A program made the position numbers and the translations under genes. Below, piece after piece: positions 1 through 7,298 of a DNA stretch of 64,000 bases. The notes under the pieces are model-generated. The model did no database searches. It saw only the letters and a program-made list of their open reading frames with translations, and was not told the origin of the DNA. Within the stretch, counting starts at the first letter, position 1. Each line of letters begins with the position of its first letter. The DNA is from Candidatus Spongiihabitans thiooxidans (GTDB lineage Bacteria; Pseudomonadota; Gammaproteobacteria; Arenicellales; Poriferihabitantaceae). Location of the stretch: positions 62,001 through 126,000 of the forward strand of contig LFLB01000022.1 in NCBI GenBank assembly GCA_001543005.1, in the 5' to 3' direction.

Positions 1-459
1 TATATCTCCTACATCTTTCCATAAAAGCACGACTACGCCGAAGAAAGCCACGCAGACACCTATGATTTTTTTTGTGGATATTTTCTCGTCTTCGGTAAGC
101 AAATGAGCCAGTAGTAAAGAAAATACAGGAATGGTTGTCATGTATATTCCCGCCAGGCCGCTATTTATTTCTTTTTCCGCCCACGTAATCAGTGAAAATG
201 GAATTATATTTGCGGTAAGGCCAAGAACAACCGATGTTCTCCAAAAATGTTTTTCTTGAAGTGCTGGAAATGAAAAACGTTTGATTTTCAAAAAGGCATA
301 TAAAACGAGGAACGCCACTACCAATCTAAAAAAAACCACATGGAATGTTGGTACAGTTTCAACGGCAATTTTCATCAGCAAAAAACTGCTTCCAAACATT
401 ACGCCAAGTAGCACTAGAAGCGCATAATCAAAAAAAATAGGAGGACGTAATCGGTGCAC
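1..459 (-). CDS. EamA/DMT-family exporter, 5' part (runs off the window)
   Basis: About 153 codons of a drug/metabolite transporter are visible; the C-terminal part lies beyond base 1. The translation is a run of hydrophobic helices with typical EamA features: 'FFRLVVAF' near the start, a short cytoplasmic linker, then 'ITWAEKEINSGLAGIYM' and 'PVFSLLLAHLL' followed by 'EKISTKKIIGVCVAFFGV'. I start it at a GTG (457-459) because a perfect GGAGG lies 5-6 bases upstream (complement of 465-469). The start is only 18 bases after the stop of the halogenase-like gene, so the two are probably co-transcribed. Inference: it could export the halogenated or otherwise modified amino acid. EamA proteins are rarely specific enough to assign a substrate from sequence alone. 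Confidence 0.85.
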   Translation of the reverse strand, partial: MHRLRPPIFFDYALLVLLGVMFGSSFLLMKIAVETVPTFHVVFFRLVVAFLVLYAFLKIKRFSFPALQEKHFWRTSVVLGLTANIIPFSLITWAEKEINSGLAGIYMTTIPVFSLLLAHLLTEDEKISTKKIIGVCVAFFGVVVLLWKDVGDI

Positions 460-477
460 AGATGCCTCCGTTATGCG

Positions 478-1276
478 CTAGTCTCTGAAAGCAAAAGTTT
501 CATGTGTGACTGCGCGGTCTCTATCCATTTCTCTCTCCCATGCCATATTTACAATGATTCTAGTAGCATCCTTGACAAGCGGGGTAACTCGATGCAATGT
601 TGTATCCGATTTCAAGACATATATGTCTCCGGCGATATGGGCTCTGGTCGAAATAGGATTTTGCAGTACATGTTCTTGAATCATCAGTTCTTTTTTATCC
701 CAATAAGTATGCGGAATACATTCTAACAGGCCACCACACGACATATCGGGAGCTTGAATAATCCAAATCATACTGTATGGGTAGTCACCCCAGTGCCAGC
801 CATGTGTGTCACCTGTTTTCTCCTGTCTGTTAATTATAAATTTCTCATATTCCCATGGATTAGGTATTATACTTTCCTTGGCTAATTCGCCGAGGAATTT
901 TAATAATGGAGGAGAGTGATATACTGCCGGAATAACTTCTCCATGTTCTGCGATGTCTTGTTGGCGCACATTGCTCATGAATCTGGGGCTATTACCAGTA
1001 AACCTCTATATGAATATCTCTTCGTTTAGCGAATTGCGACAATAAAGATCGCACATCTTCATGGAAAACTCTTTTGACCGAATCAGGCACAATATTGCTG
1101 ATTTTAAGATATCCGTCCTTTAGAAGAGATTCAGCCATCCATCGAATATTATTGGTATTACAAAATGTTTTATCAATATGTTGTTGTATTTGTGTGTTTA
1201 TGTCGGAAAACGCCTTGTTTAATTTTCCATCAAAACCAATAGGCTCTTTTGTTTCCTGTTCGTGAGTTTTATTCAT
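478..1276 (-). pseudogene. BesD/HalD-like Fe(II)/2-oxoglutarate radical halogenase, split by a frameshift
   Basis: Two minus-strand ORFs (992-1276, 94 codons; 478-978, 166 codons) together make one protein of about 265 residues. Removing one A from the AAA at 1000-1002 joins them through 'EVTGNSPRFMSNVRQ'. The second ORF has 'THGWHWGDY', whose H62-W63-G64 is the HxG iron site of 2-oxoglutarate halogenases (hydroxylases of the same fold have HxD). A second His sits in 'TTLHRVTPL' (H129) and Arg140 can bind 2-oxoglutarate. The H-to-H distance is 67 residues, matching BesD (H137, G139, H204) as I remember it. BesD-type enzymes chlorinate free amino acids such as lysine. The first ORF has GAGG upstream of its ATG at 1276. 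The frameshift may be a real mutation or a sequencing error in an A/T run. The exporter follows in the same operon. Confidence 0.82.
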
Positions 1277-1323
1277 AGATCAAGTCCTCTTTAGTTGGGT
1301 TTGAAGTCGACTAGAAATTTATA

Positions 1324-1555
1324 GTGTCCGGGTTCACCACATATGAGACAAAATCAGGTCGCCAAGGTGAGTTGCCGATAATACGCCGTCGGCATCATTA
1401 AATCCAAACTATCGTGTTGTCGGTAATGATTATAGGTCCGCTGGCAGCGGGCCAGGTCGGGGTTGATCGCAGTCACAGTCAACGGCCTTTCATACAGTGG
1501 GTAGAACTCACAACGACTGCATTGGCGCGCTCGACATGTGGCTGAGCCCGGACAC
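1324..1555 (-). mobile_element. IS481-like element relic with inverted-repeat ends
   Basis: The left end (1324-1349) and right end (1533-1555) are inverted copies of a GTGTCCGGGYTCAGCCACAT-type sequence. Between them, read on the minus strand (1354-1535), lies the decayed C-terminus of a DDE transposase: 'VERAN', then after a frame change 'EFYPLYERPLTV' and 'RTYNHYRQHDSLDL', ending at TGA just before the end repeat. This fits the IS481/IS3 pattern of a 'YNxxRPHxSL' tail. Nearly all of the transposase is gone, so the element is an internally deleted, MITE-like derivative that cannot move by itself. Further copies of its end and tail occur at 1656-1822, 20429-20458, 50702-50730 and 51681-51860. 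Confidence 0.7.
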
Positions 1556-1596
1556 TTCCGAGATGGGCATGATTGCCGGAAGTGAGGCTTCAGCCT
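1405..1596. repeat. 192-bp direct repeat, copy 1
   Basis: This stretch is repeated at 1672-1863 with a single difference that I can see (C versus T in the 'GCGCGCTYGAC' part). It contains the transposase-tail relic, the IS end and the start of a palindromic repeat. Near-identity implies a recent duplication or gene conversion. Confidence 0.9.
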
Positions 1597-1637
1597 CGCA
1601 AAGCCATTGCAGATTGCGGGACTAAAGTCCCACTTCC
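1578..1637. repeat. REP-like palindromic repeat unit
   Basis: A 60-bp unit bounded by GGAAGT and ACTTCC. It holds two small hairpins: GAGGC-TTCA-GCCTC and GGGACT-AA-AGTCCC. Related units, in the other orientation, lie at 50763-50822 and 51715-51778. The arrangement (two palindromes in mirrored order, intergenic, several copies) resembles REP/BIME elements. No RAYT transposase is visible in the window. Confidence 0.65.
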
Positions 1638-1671
1638 GAGCTTAATAGTCTCATTTGTGGCTGAGCCCGGA

Positions 1672-1863
1672 CAAACTATCGTGTTGTCGGTAATGATTAT
1701 AGGTCCGCTGGCAGCGGGCCAGGTCGGGGTTGATCGCAGTCACAGTCAACGGCCTTTCATACAGTGGGTAGAACTCACAACGACTGCATTGGCGCGCTTG
1801 ACATGTGGCTGAGCCCGGACACTTCCGAGATGGGCATGATTGCCGGAAGTGAGGCTTCAGCCT
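1672..1863. repeat. 192-bp direct repeat, copy 2, reaching into the LysR gene
   Basis: Second copy of 1405-1596. It again holds the IS481-like transposase tail (minus strand) and an IS end at 1800-1822. Its last bases supply the stop codon of the LysR gene to the right, so this copy or its parent insertion removed the end of that gene. Confidence 0.9.
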
Positions 1864-2645
1864 AAAACATTGCTTACCAAAGCAATACCATTTCCAATCT
1901 CAGCAGATTGAAGTGCCAGATGAGAACGACTGTAACGGTATCCTTCTTTGGTATCTATATCAATCATTTCGGTTTGCTTATCGAATGCCGCTGAAATCCA
2001 TTCTTGCCAAGAAATGCCCACATTAAAATTATGAATCAGGGAAAGATTTGCCAAGTCTGTAATTTGGATTGATTTAATATTTTTGATAATCCCGGGGCTG
2101 CATACTGGAAATATTTCTTCAGCCAACAATAAACGCTGATTTTCACGTTGTTTTTTATCATTCACAAACAATATCCCTAAGTCAGCCTCGGAAGAACGAA
2201 ACTTCTCCCTAAAGTCATAAGTCACAATTTTTACCCCCATTCCCGGGTTAAGTGACTCAAATTCGGATAATCGATGGATTAACCAACGAGATGCAAACGA
2301 GTCAGTCGTCTGTATCGTAATGGTATTTTTTTGAGGTTTGATTTCATAACAAGAAACGGTTTCAAGGCGATCAAGTAACGGGCTTATTTCTTTGCTATAA
2401 TGAATTCCCGCATCGGTCAGTTCAATACTACGAGTGCTACGCTCTAGTAATTTCAATCCCAACCAGTCCTCAAGCAAACGCACCTGATGGCTTATTGCCG
2501 ATGAAGTAACGCACTGTTCATCTCCAGATTTTTTAAAGCTTTTATGGCGAGCAGCGGATTCAAAAGCAACAACCGCATTGAGGGGGGCAGTTTTCTTTTC
2601 ATGGGTGTTTAATTGTTGGTCGGTCACTCCGGAAAAACAGATCAA
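1857..2645 (-). pseudogene. GcvA-like LysR-family regulator, 3' end cut off by a repeat
   Basis: 262 codons. The N-terminal winged helix-turn-helix is clear ('PLNAVVAFESAARHKSF', 'CVTSSAISHQVRLLEDWL', 'LLERSTRSIELTDAG'), of the GcvA subgroup of LysR regulators. The effector-binding domain follows ('TIQTTDSFASRWLIHRL' to 'GNGIALVSNVL'). GcvA-type proteins normally run to about 300 residues. This one stops at the point where the 192-bp repeat begins (1863), so about 40 C-terminal residues are missing. LysR proteins of this type often activate a neighbouring metabolic gene; here the aminotransferase at 3392 or the gcv genes are candidates, but that is inference. Whether the shortened protein still binds DNA is unknown. 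Confidence 0.75.
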
Positions 2646-2757
2646 ACAATCTAATATCGAAACGATTCAAGAGACGACCGCCACAAATTCCCTTTATTAG
2701 ACAAAATAAGGTATCTTCAACATGCAGGCGCTTCATAAACACCCACTCGCAATAAAG

Positions 2758-2782
2758 AGCCTAAGCCACTACGGCTTAGGCT
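2758..2782. terminator. Perfect 10-bp hairpin, possible terminator
   Basis: AGCCTAAGCC, a 5-base loop, then GGCTTAGGCT. A weak T-rich tract (CTCTTTATT) follows on the minus strand only, so it would act on minus-strand transcripts entering the LysR gene or serve as a bidirectional barrier. No strong U-tract is seen on either side. Confidence 0.35.
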
Positions 2783-2956
2783 AACCCTGTGTCATGCAAA
2801 GAATTCCATGGTGATATCAGTATCCGCTTATTCAACTACACATTCTGATACCGCTCAATACTCAGTCCTTACCCTTTGAGCCTACCGATCTTTAATCCAA
2901 TCCATTGGTTACATGTCTTGGGTAATCGGATTATCCATTGCTTACAAAAATAATTA

Positions 2957-2972
2957 TGTGATTTTTGTCACA
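2957..2972. promoter_or_regulatory. CRP/FNR-type operator
   Basis: TGTGA-TTTTTG-TCACA is a perfect match to the Escherichia coli CRP half-sites with the standard 6-base spacer. It lies about 420 bases upstream of the aminotransferase start, so it would act there only with a distant promoter, or on an unseen transcript. Confidence 0.45.
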
Positions 2973-3168
2973 CTTTATCCGTTATTTTCGCTTTATTTAC
3001 TGTCGTCATTATCGACGATAATTGGATAGACCCGCCATGACCACCATAATGACCAGACGGCACGCTGCGCTTACAACGCAAATCTAAGGAAGAATGCCAA
3101 AGGGGGGTGGACTTATACAGAAACTTGCTGGTTAATGACCTGTTGCGATAAACTGCGATAGCTGCCCA

Positions 3169-3198
3169 GACTCTCGAAATCGGGACTCTCGAAATCGG
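3169..3198. repeat. 15-bp tandem duplication
   Basis: GACTCTCGAAATCGG occurs twice, head to tail, with no mismatch. It looks like a slippage product in the leader region. Confidence 0.8.
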
Positions 3199-3391
3199 GG
3201 TATGTCCAAGTCAGGCGCAAATCAAATCAAGCTCCCGGAGTGACTCCGATGAGCGCGTGACAGGGAGTGAGTTTAATCTGGCGGTCGCTCACTTTAGACG
3301 CTAAACCGGCGCGGCTTTATGGGCGAATGCTGGTATCTAGTCAATCCATTCCCGAGCATAAACCATTAACAATAAACATGACTAATAAACC

Positions 3392-4762
3392 ATGAGAACC
3401 TACAACACCGCACAATTACGCGAACTTGATGCCAAGCATTATATGCACCCGTTCACCGACCATAAGGTCATGCGCGAAAACGGCGCACGTATTATTACTG
3501 GTGCGGAAAATATTTATATTTACGACAGCGATGGCAATAAATATCTTGATGCGATGTCGGGACTATGGTGCGTAAATATTGGCTATGGCAGGACCGAATT
3601 AGCTGAAGTTGCAAAATTACAGATGGAGCAATTGCCTTACTACAATAGTTTCTTTCAAACCGCGCAGTTGCCGGCGGTGGAATTGGCGGAGGCTCTCGCC
3701 GAAGTCGCGCCGCCACAAATGAATCGCACTTTTTTTGGTTGTTCAGGCTCTGATGGCAACGATACCGTGGTGCGTCTAGTGCGTTACTTCTGGGAAGTTC
3801 AAGGTCAGGAAGATCGTAATATCGTTATCAGTCGAAACAATGCCTACCATGGCAGCACGATGGCCGGCGCCAGCCTGAGTGGAATGAACGCCATGCATGC
3901 TCAAGGCGGATTGCCCATCCCGAATATCGAGCATATCGATCAACCTTATTTCTACGCCGAGGGCGGTGATCTCAGCTTGGAAGAATTTGGCTTGCAGCGC
4001 GCCCAGGTGCTCGAACAGCGAATACTGGAAGTGCGCCCTGACCGGGTTGCGGCATTTATTGCCGAACCCATCCAGGGGGCTGGAGGGGTAATTATCCCAC
4101 CGGATAATTATTGGCCGGAAATCAATCGCATCTGTAAAAAGTATGATGTGTTGCTGTGCGCGGATGAAGTGATTTGCGGTTTCGGTCGAACCGGCGAGTG
4201 GTTTGGCTCAGACACATTCAGCATTGAAGCGGATGTGATGACCCTGGCAAAAGGGTTGTCTTCAGGCTATCAAACCATTGGCGCAGTGATGGTTGCTGAT
4301 AGAATAACCGAGGTTCTGGACCGCAAAGGCGGCGAATTTGCACATGGCTACACCTATTCCGGTCACCCGGTGGCTTGCGCGGTGGCGTTAAAAAATATTC
4401 AAATTTTGCGGGCTGAGCGCATCATAGAAAATGCTCGCGAGAACACTATGGATTATTTTCAATCTAAAGTTTCCGCGCTTGGGGATCATCCTTTAGTGGG
4501 AGACGCACGCGGCACAGGATTTCTTGGCGGCTTGGAACTGGTCGCGGACAAAGACACTAAACAGAGATTTGATGAGGATGGCGGCGCGGGAACGGTGTGC
4601 CGTAAAATGTGCCTGAAAAATGGCTTAGTGATGCGCGCGGTCGGGGATATAATGGTGATATGCCCGCCGCTCATCATCACCCGCGAACAAATCGATGAAT
4701 TTTACGATCTCGCGTGGAAGAGCCTGGATCAGTCGTTGGCTTCGCTCAAAAACGCCACATAA
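3392..4762 (+). CDS. Class III aminotransferase, putrescine/polyamine:pyruvate type (SpuC-like)
   Basis: 456 residues, the same length as Pseudomonas SpuC and similar along its full length ('PFTDHKVM', 'LWCVNIGYGR', 'AEPIQGAGGV', 'ADEVICGFGRTGEWFGS', 'YTYSGHPVACAVAL'). It is a PLP-dependent enzyme of fold type I: the Schiff-base lysine is K287 in 'TLAKGLSSGY', the cofactor-binding Asp is D258, and 'CSGSDGNDT' around 117-125 binds the phosphate. Known family members move an amino group from putrescine, cadaverine, beta-alanine or taurine to pyruvate. No good ribosome binding site precedes the ATG. The exact amine substrate cannot be read from sequence. The neighbouring AsnC regulator and LysE exporter fit an amine/amino-acid role. 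Confidence 0.85.
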   Translation: MRTYNTAQLRELDAKHYMHPFTDHKVMRENGARIITGAENIYIYDSDGNKYLDAMSGLWCVNIGYGRTELAEVAKLQMEQLPYYNSFFQTAQLPAVELAEALAEVAPPQMNRTFFGCSGSDGNDTVVRLVRYFWEVQGQEDRNIVISRNNAYHGSTMAGASLSGMNAMHAQGGLPIPNIEHIDQPYFYAEGGDLSLEEFGLQRAQVLEQRILEVRPDRVAAFIAEPIQGAGGVIIPPDNYWPEINRICKKYDVLLCADEVICGFGRTGEWFGSDTFSIEADVMTLAKGLSSGYQTIGAVMVADRITEVLDRKGGEFAHGYTYSGHPVACAVALKNIQILRAERIIENARENTMDYFQSKVSALGDHPLVGDARGTGFLGGLELVADKDTKQRFDEDGGAGTVCRKMCLKNGLVMRAVGDIMVICPPLIITREQIDEFYDLAWKSLDQSLASLKNAT

Positions 4763-4782
4763 CGGACCCGCTTGAAAAACGC

Positions 4783-4905
4783 ATGCCGCCAATGCCAACA
4801 CCAAAAACAAAGTCCGTTGAAAACGGAACGATTCAAAAAATAAATGATGCGGAGCATATTTTTTACGATGATTACTGGATTCGTTATTACCCGCCCCGGC
4901 ATTAA
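4783..4905 (+). pseudogene. Relic copy of the N-terminus of the 6334-7257 gene
   Basis: The 40 codons from ATG 4783 read '..VENGTIQKINDAEHIFY' and 'DDYWIRYYPP', clearly matching the start of the unknown protein at 6334 ('IENGTISKTDGVEHIFY', 'DNYWIRYYPP'). After 'YYPP' the sequence jumps to bases matching the 'PGIN' codons further inside that gene and then stops, so about 20 codons have been deleted and the rest of the gene is missing. It sits between the aminotransferase and the AsnC gene. This is what remains of a tandem duplication, not a working gene. Confidence 0.75.
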
Positions 4906-4927
4906 CAGAAGCAATCGGTGAGATTCG

Positions 4928-5347
4928 ATGACCTCAAATGAAAAAAATATTTTATTGTTGCTTGAAAAAGATAGTCGAATATCTATTCAAAAAATCTGCA
5001 GAAATATGAATATCTCAAGAAGCACTGCTTATAACTTAATAAATGGTCTAAAAAATAAAGGTATCATAAAAAGATTCACTATTGAACGTGGAGACATTAA
5101 TGAAAGACATAAAATATCAGCCTATATCGTAATAAAATGCGAAAAAACACACTGCATTGACGCCGCCGAGAAATTTAAAACGCTACAAGGGGCAAAAAAT
5201 TGCAGTTATGTATTTGGTGAATACGATTTTGTCATATTCGCTTCTGTCTCCAGCATAAAAGAATTGCATCAATTAAGATTGGATATACACAATACAGAAG
5301 GCGTAACATTTGCTAATACCACGATTGTCCAGCATGAATGTTTTTAG
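4928..5347 (+). CDS. Lrp/AsnC-family transcription regulator
   Basis: 139 residues. The N-terminal helix-turn-helix is 'KDSRISIQKICRNMNISRS' to 'NGLKNKGIIKRF' (residues 14-50). The C-terminal RAM/AsnC-type domain has the usual alternating strands ('KISAYIVIKCEK', 'NCSYVFGEYDFVIFASVSS'). GGTGAG precedes the ATG at a good distance. Family members sense an amino acid and often control an adjacent exporter. Here a LysE exporter lies tail-to-tail 24 bases away and the aminotransferase is upstream. Base composition is AT-richer than the aminotransferase. Confidence 0.88.
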   Translation: MTSNEKNILLLLEKDSRISIQKICRNMNISRSTAYNLINGLKNKGIIKRFTIERGDINERHKISAYIVIKCEKTHCIDAAEKFKTLQGAKNCSYVFGEYDFVIFASVSSIKELHQLRLDIHNTEGVTFANTTIVQHECF

Positions 5348-5371
5348 TCATTATTCTGTGTTTCTTCCAGA

Positions 5372-5983
5372 TTAAAAGAAAAGTCTAATTGCCAATCCAA
5401 CAAAAATAATGCACAACAAATATTTTTGATACCTTAAATACTTATCATTTTTTAACAACGAATTTCCTATTGAGCCACTAAACAAACCGTATAGTGAGTT
5501 TATAGTCGTCCCGATTACTGTCAGCAATAGGCCGAGAAAAATTATTTGGTAACTGGTATTCCCCAATTCTTCATTGACAAATTGCGGAATGAACGCCATA
5601 AAAAATATAAGGGCTTTTGGGTTCAGAATATTAACCAATATTCCTCGTAACAATAATTCTTTTTTTGTTGTCGTGTTTTCCAATGAGTACGCGCTGACGG
5701 ACGACCTCCATATCCGATAGGCGAGCCACAATAAATAACACGCGCCAGCGTACTGTATAAGCAACAACGATCCGGGGAATAGCGCCACCAAAGCAGAAAC
5801 GCCAAAAGCGGATATCAAGGTCAGCATTAACCCGCCGATACCGACACCCAATGCGGAATACAGCCCACCCTTTTTCCCATAACTGATACCATTGGAAACT
5901 ACATAAACCATATCAGGCCCGGGAGTAATCATCAAAACAACGACTGCCGCCACATAAACATAAAGAGATTGAGCATCAAACAT
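5372..5983 (-). CDS. LysE/RhtB-family amino-acid exporter
   Basis: 203 residues with six hydrophobic segments. Family marks are 'MITPGPDMVYVVSNGISYG' near residues 18-36, 'LLWLAYRIW' near 84-92 and 'ILNPKALIFFMAFIPQFV' near 118-135. It sits in the inner membrane and exports amino acids or homoserine-type metabolites in known members. It is convergent with the AsnC gene, which probably regulates it by analogy with Lrp/LysE pairs. The region upstream (5984-6333) is shared with the divergent unknown gene. Confidence 0.9.
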   Translation of the reverse strand: MFDAQSLYVYVAAVVVLMITPGPDMVYVVSNGISYGKKGGLYSALGVGIGGLMLTLISAFGVSALVALFPGSLLLIQYAGACYLLWLAYRIWRSSVSAYSLENTTTKKELLLRGILVNILNPKALIFFMAFIPQFVNEELGNTSYQIIFLGLLLTVIGTTINSLYGLFSGSIGNSLLKNDKYLRYQKYLLCIIFVGLAIRLFF

Positions 5984-6333
5984 CAGGATGTTCCTAATTC
6001 ACATACAACTTTACCTTTCCGCATTTTAAGGATGCTCTTTAATCTATATTTTTGTGAATTTTCCAGTTGATGTACATCTGATTACAACAGTCCAAATGTG
6101 CAATCATGTTAAAATATTGTCCAAATCGGGCTGGACAAGAGGATTTTCCGCTGGATGCCGACCCTGACCAGAAAATTTGATAGGAAAAAGAATGCGAAGT
6201 GGTGATAGCGACAACCGTTTTCCACCAGCAATTCGGAATGACAATAACGATCAACCATAATACGATTGGCATCCCGCTGGGTTCGAAACTGCACCCTTGA
6301 AAAAAGTTTATTATGCAAAGTCTCCGAACAAAA
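5984..6333. other. Divergent intergenic region
   Basis: Promoter space for the LysE gene (minus) and the unknown gene (plus). I see no riboswitch, tRNA or clear operator. A GTTCGAA sequence at 6281-6287 resembles a T-loop but has no matching tRNA arms. Confidence 0.5.
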
Positions 6334-7257
6334 ATGACCATCAAGGAAAATACTCAGATCGAAAACGGCACCATCAGCAAAACCGATGGTGTGGAGCATA
6401 TTTTTTACGATAATTACTGGATTCGGTATTACCCGCCCCCGGAAGAAACCCTCGCCGAAAAAAAGAAACTGTTGGACGCCCTGACCCGTCGCACCTTTCA
6501 TCATACCGAACCCGGCATTAACACGCCTGGGGAAAAGCTGGATGAAGTTCGAGCGGCGTATGAAACCGAAAGTGACCCTGGTCGAAAGCGGGTCAATGCC
6601 GCCATGCTGGCCGGCGCGCTGTTCAATCGCGCCACGGATATATTCACGGCCATTGTTGACCTGGAGGAAAGCGGCATCAAAATCACCAAAGACGATGATT
6701 TCATGCTGCAATGCTCAAGCTGTTTCTCGGAAGCCCTGTCGTTGTCCGGCAATGTAAAACATCATAGCGGCGAAGAAGGTGTGGATGAACTTTGGGGCGA
6801 GCCGGTGAAAGTGTTTACCATGTCGATCGCCGAGTACTACTGTAGCCGCTACCGCAAAATCGCCCAAGCCATGCGCGAAATTGACCGAGTCGGGGAGACC
6901 ATTCAAACCACGCTTTGTTGCCTGCAATGGTTCTCCCAAGCAAAGCCCTTGGTGGAAGATTTCATCGGCATCGCCAAATACGAATGTGAAATCCTTCGCA
7001 GCGATCCGAACTATTTGGCGATATGGCCGGAATTTATCGCTGACGGTGAAAAAATCCTCGACTTTCGCGCCACTATTCCCGAAAATACAAACAATAAGTT
7101 GGAAAGACATATCAAACGCGGCACAATCTTGTTGCGCTCGGGAAAAGATTTAATGACCTGGATTGCAAATGTGCGCGTGCCGATGCCGGTGAGCACGACG
7201 CATTATCTGGAAACATGCGCCGAGTACCGCCAATCCACCGAAAAAATCGCTTACTGA
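6334..7257 (+). CDS. Unknown conserved-looking protein, mostly helical
   Basis: About 307 residues from ATG 6334 (an in-frame ATG at 6313 would add seven). I do not recognise the family. The start 'EHIFYDNYWIRYYPPPEE' is compact and aromatic and is conserved in the relic at 4783, which supports real coding. The rest looks alpha-helical, with Cys-containing stretches ('FMLQCSSCFSEAL', 'TTLCCLQWFSQA') but no signal peptide or membrane helix. GC content and codon use match the gcv genes that follow. It lies 41 bases upstream of the gcvT start used here (7299), so it may be transcribed with the glycine-cleavage genes. Confidence 0.7.
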   Translation: MTIKENTQIENGTISKTDGVEHIFYDNYWIRYYPPPEETLAEKKKLLDALTRRTFHHTEPGINTPGEKLDEVRAAYETESDPGRKRVNAAMLAGALFNRATDIFTAIVDLEESGIKITKDDDFMLQCSSCFSEALSLSGNVKHHSGEEGVDELWGEPVKVFTMSIAEYYCSRYRKIAQAMREIDRVGETIQTTLCCLQWFSQAKPLVEDFIGIAKYECEILRSDPNYLAIWPEFIADGEKILDFRATIPENTNNKLERHIKRGTILLRSGKDLMTWIANVRVPMPVSTTHYLETCAEYRQSTEKIAY

Positions 7258-7298
7258 AAAACTTGCTTACTTAAATAATGATAGATCATCATTCGGTA

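Larger units (their letters stand above)
2646..3391. other. 746-bp intergenic region upstream of the aminotransferase gene
   Basis: No gene is supported here. It holds a 10-bp-stem hairpin (2758-2782), a CRP-type palindrome (2957-2972), a 15-bp tandem duplication (3169-3198) and a GC-rich foldable stretch at about 3227-3276, where CTCCC and GGGAG enclose an inner CGGAG/CTCCG hairpin. I compared the last with glycine, guanidine and SAH riboswitch patterns and saw no match. Confidence 0.6.

Noticed and set aside
1578-1863. Possible CRISPR array from repeated palindromes at 1405-1863
   Set aside because: Only two copies, long repeats, mobile-element content, no regular spacers and no cas genes.
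6275-6297. GGTTCGAAACTGCACCC, like the T arm of a tRNA
   Set aside because: No acceptor stem, D arm or anticodon arm can be built around it.
6109-6711. 200-codon minus-strand ORF antisense to the unknown gene
   Set aside because: It is a shadow of the plus-strand gene, which has a matching relic at 4783 and better codon pattern; no family likeness in the antisense frame.
6000-7298. Glycine riboswitch expected upstream of gcvT
   Set aside because: I looked for the paired aptamer pattern in the leader and the upstream gene's start and found none.
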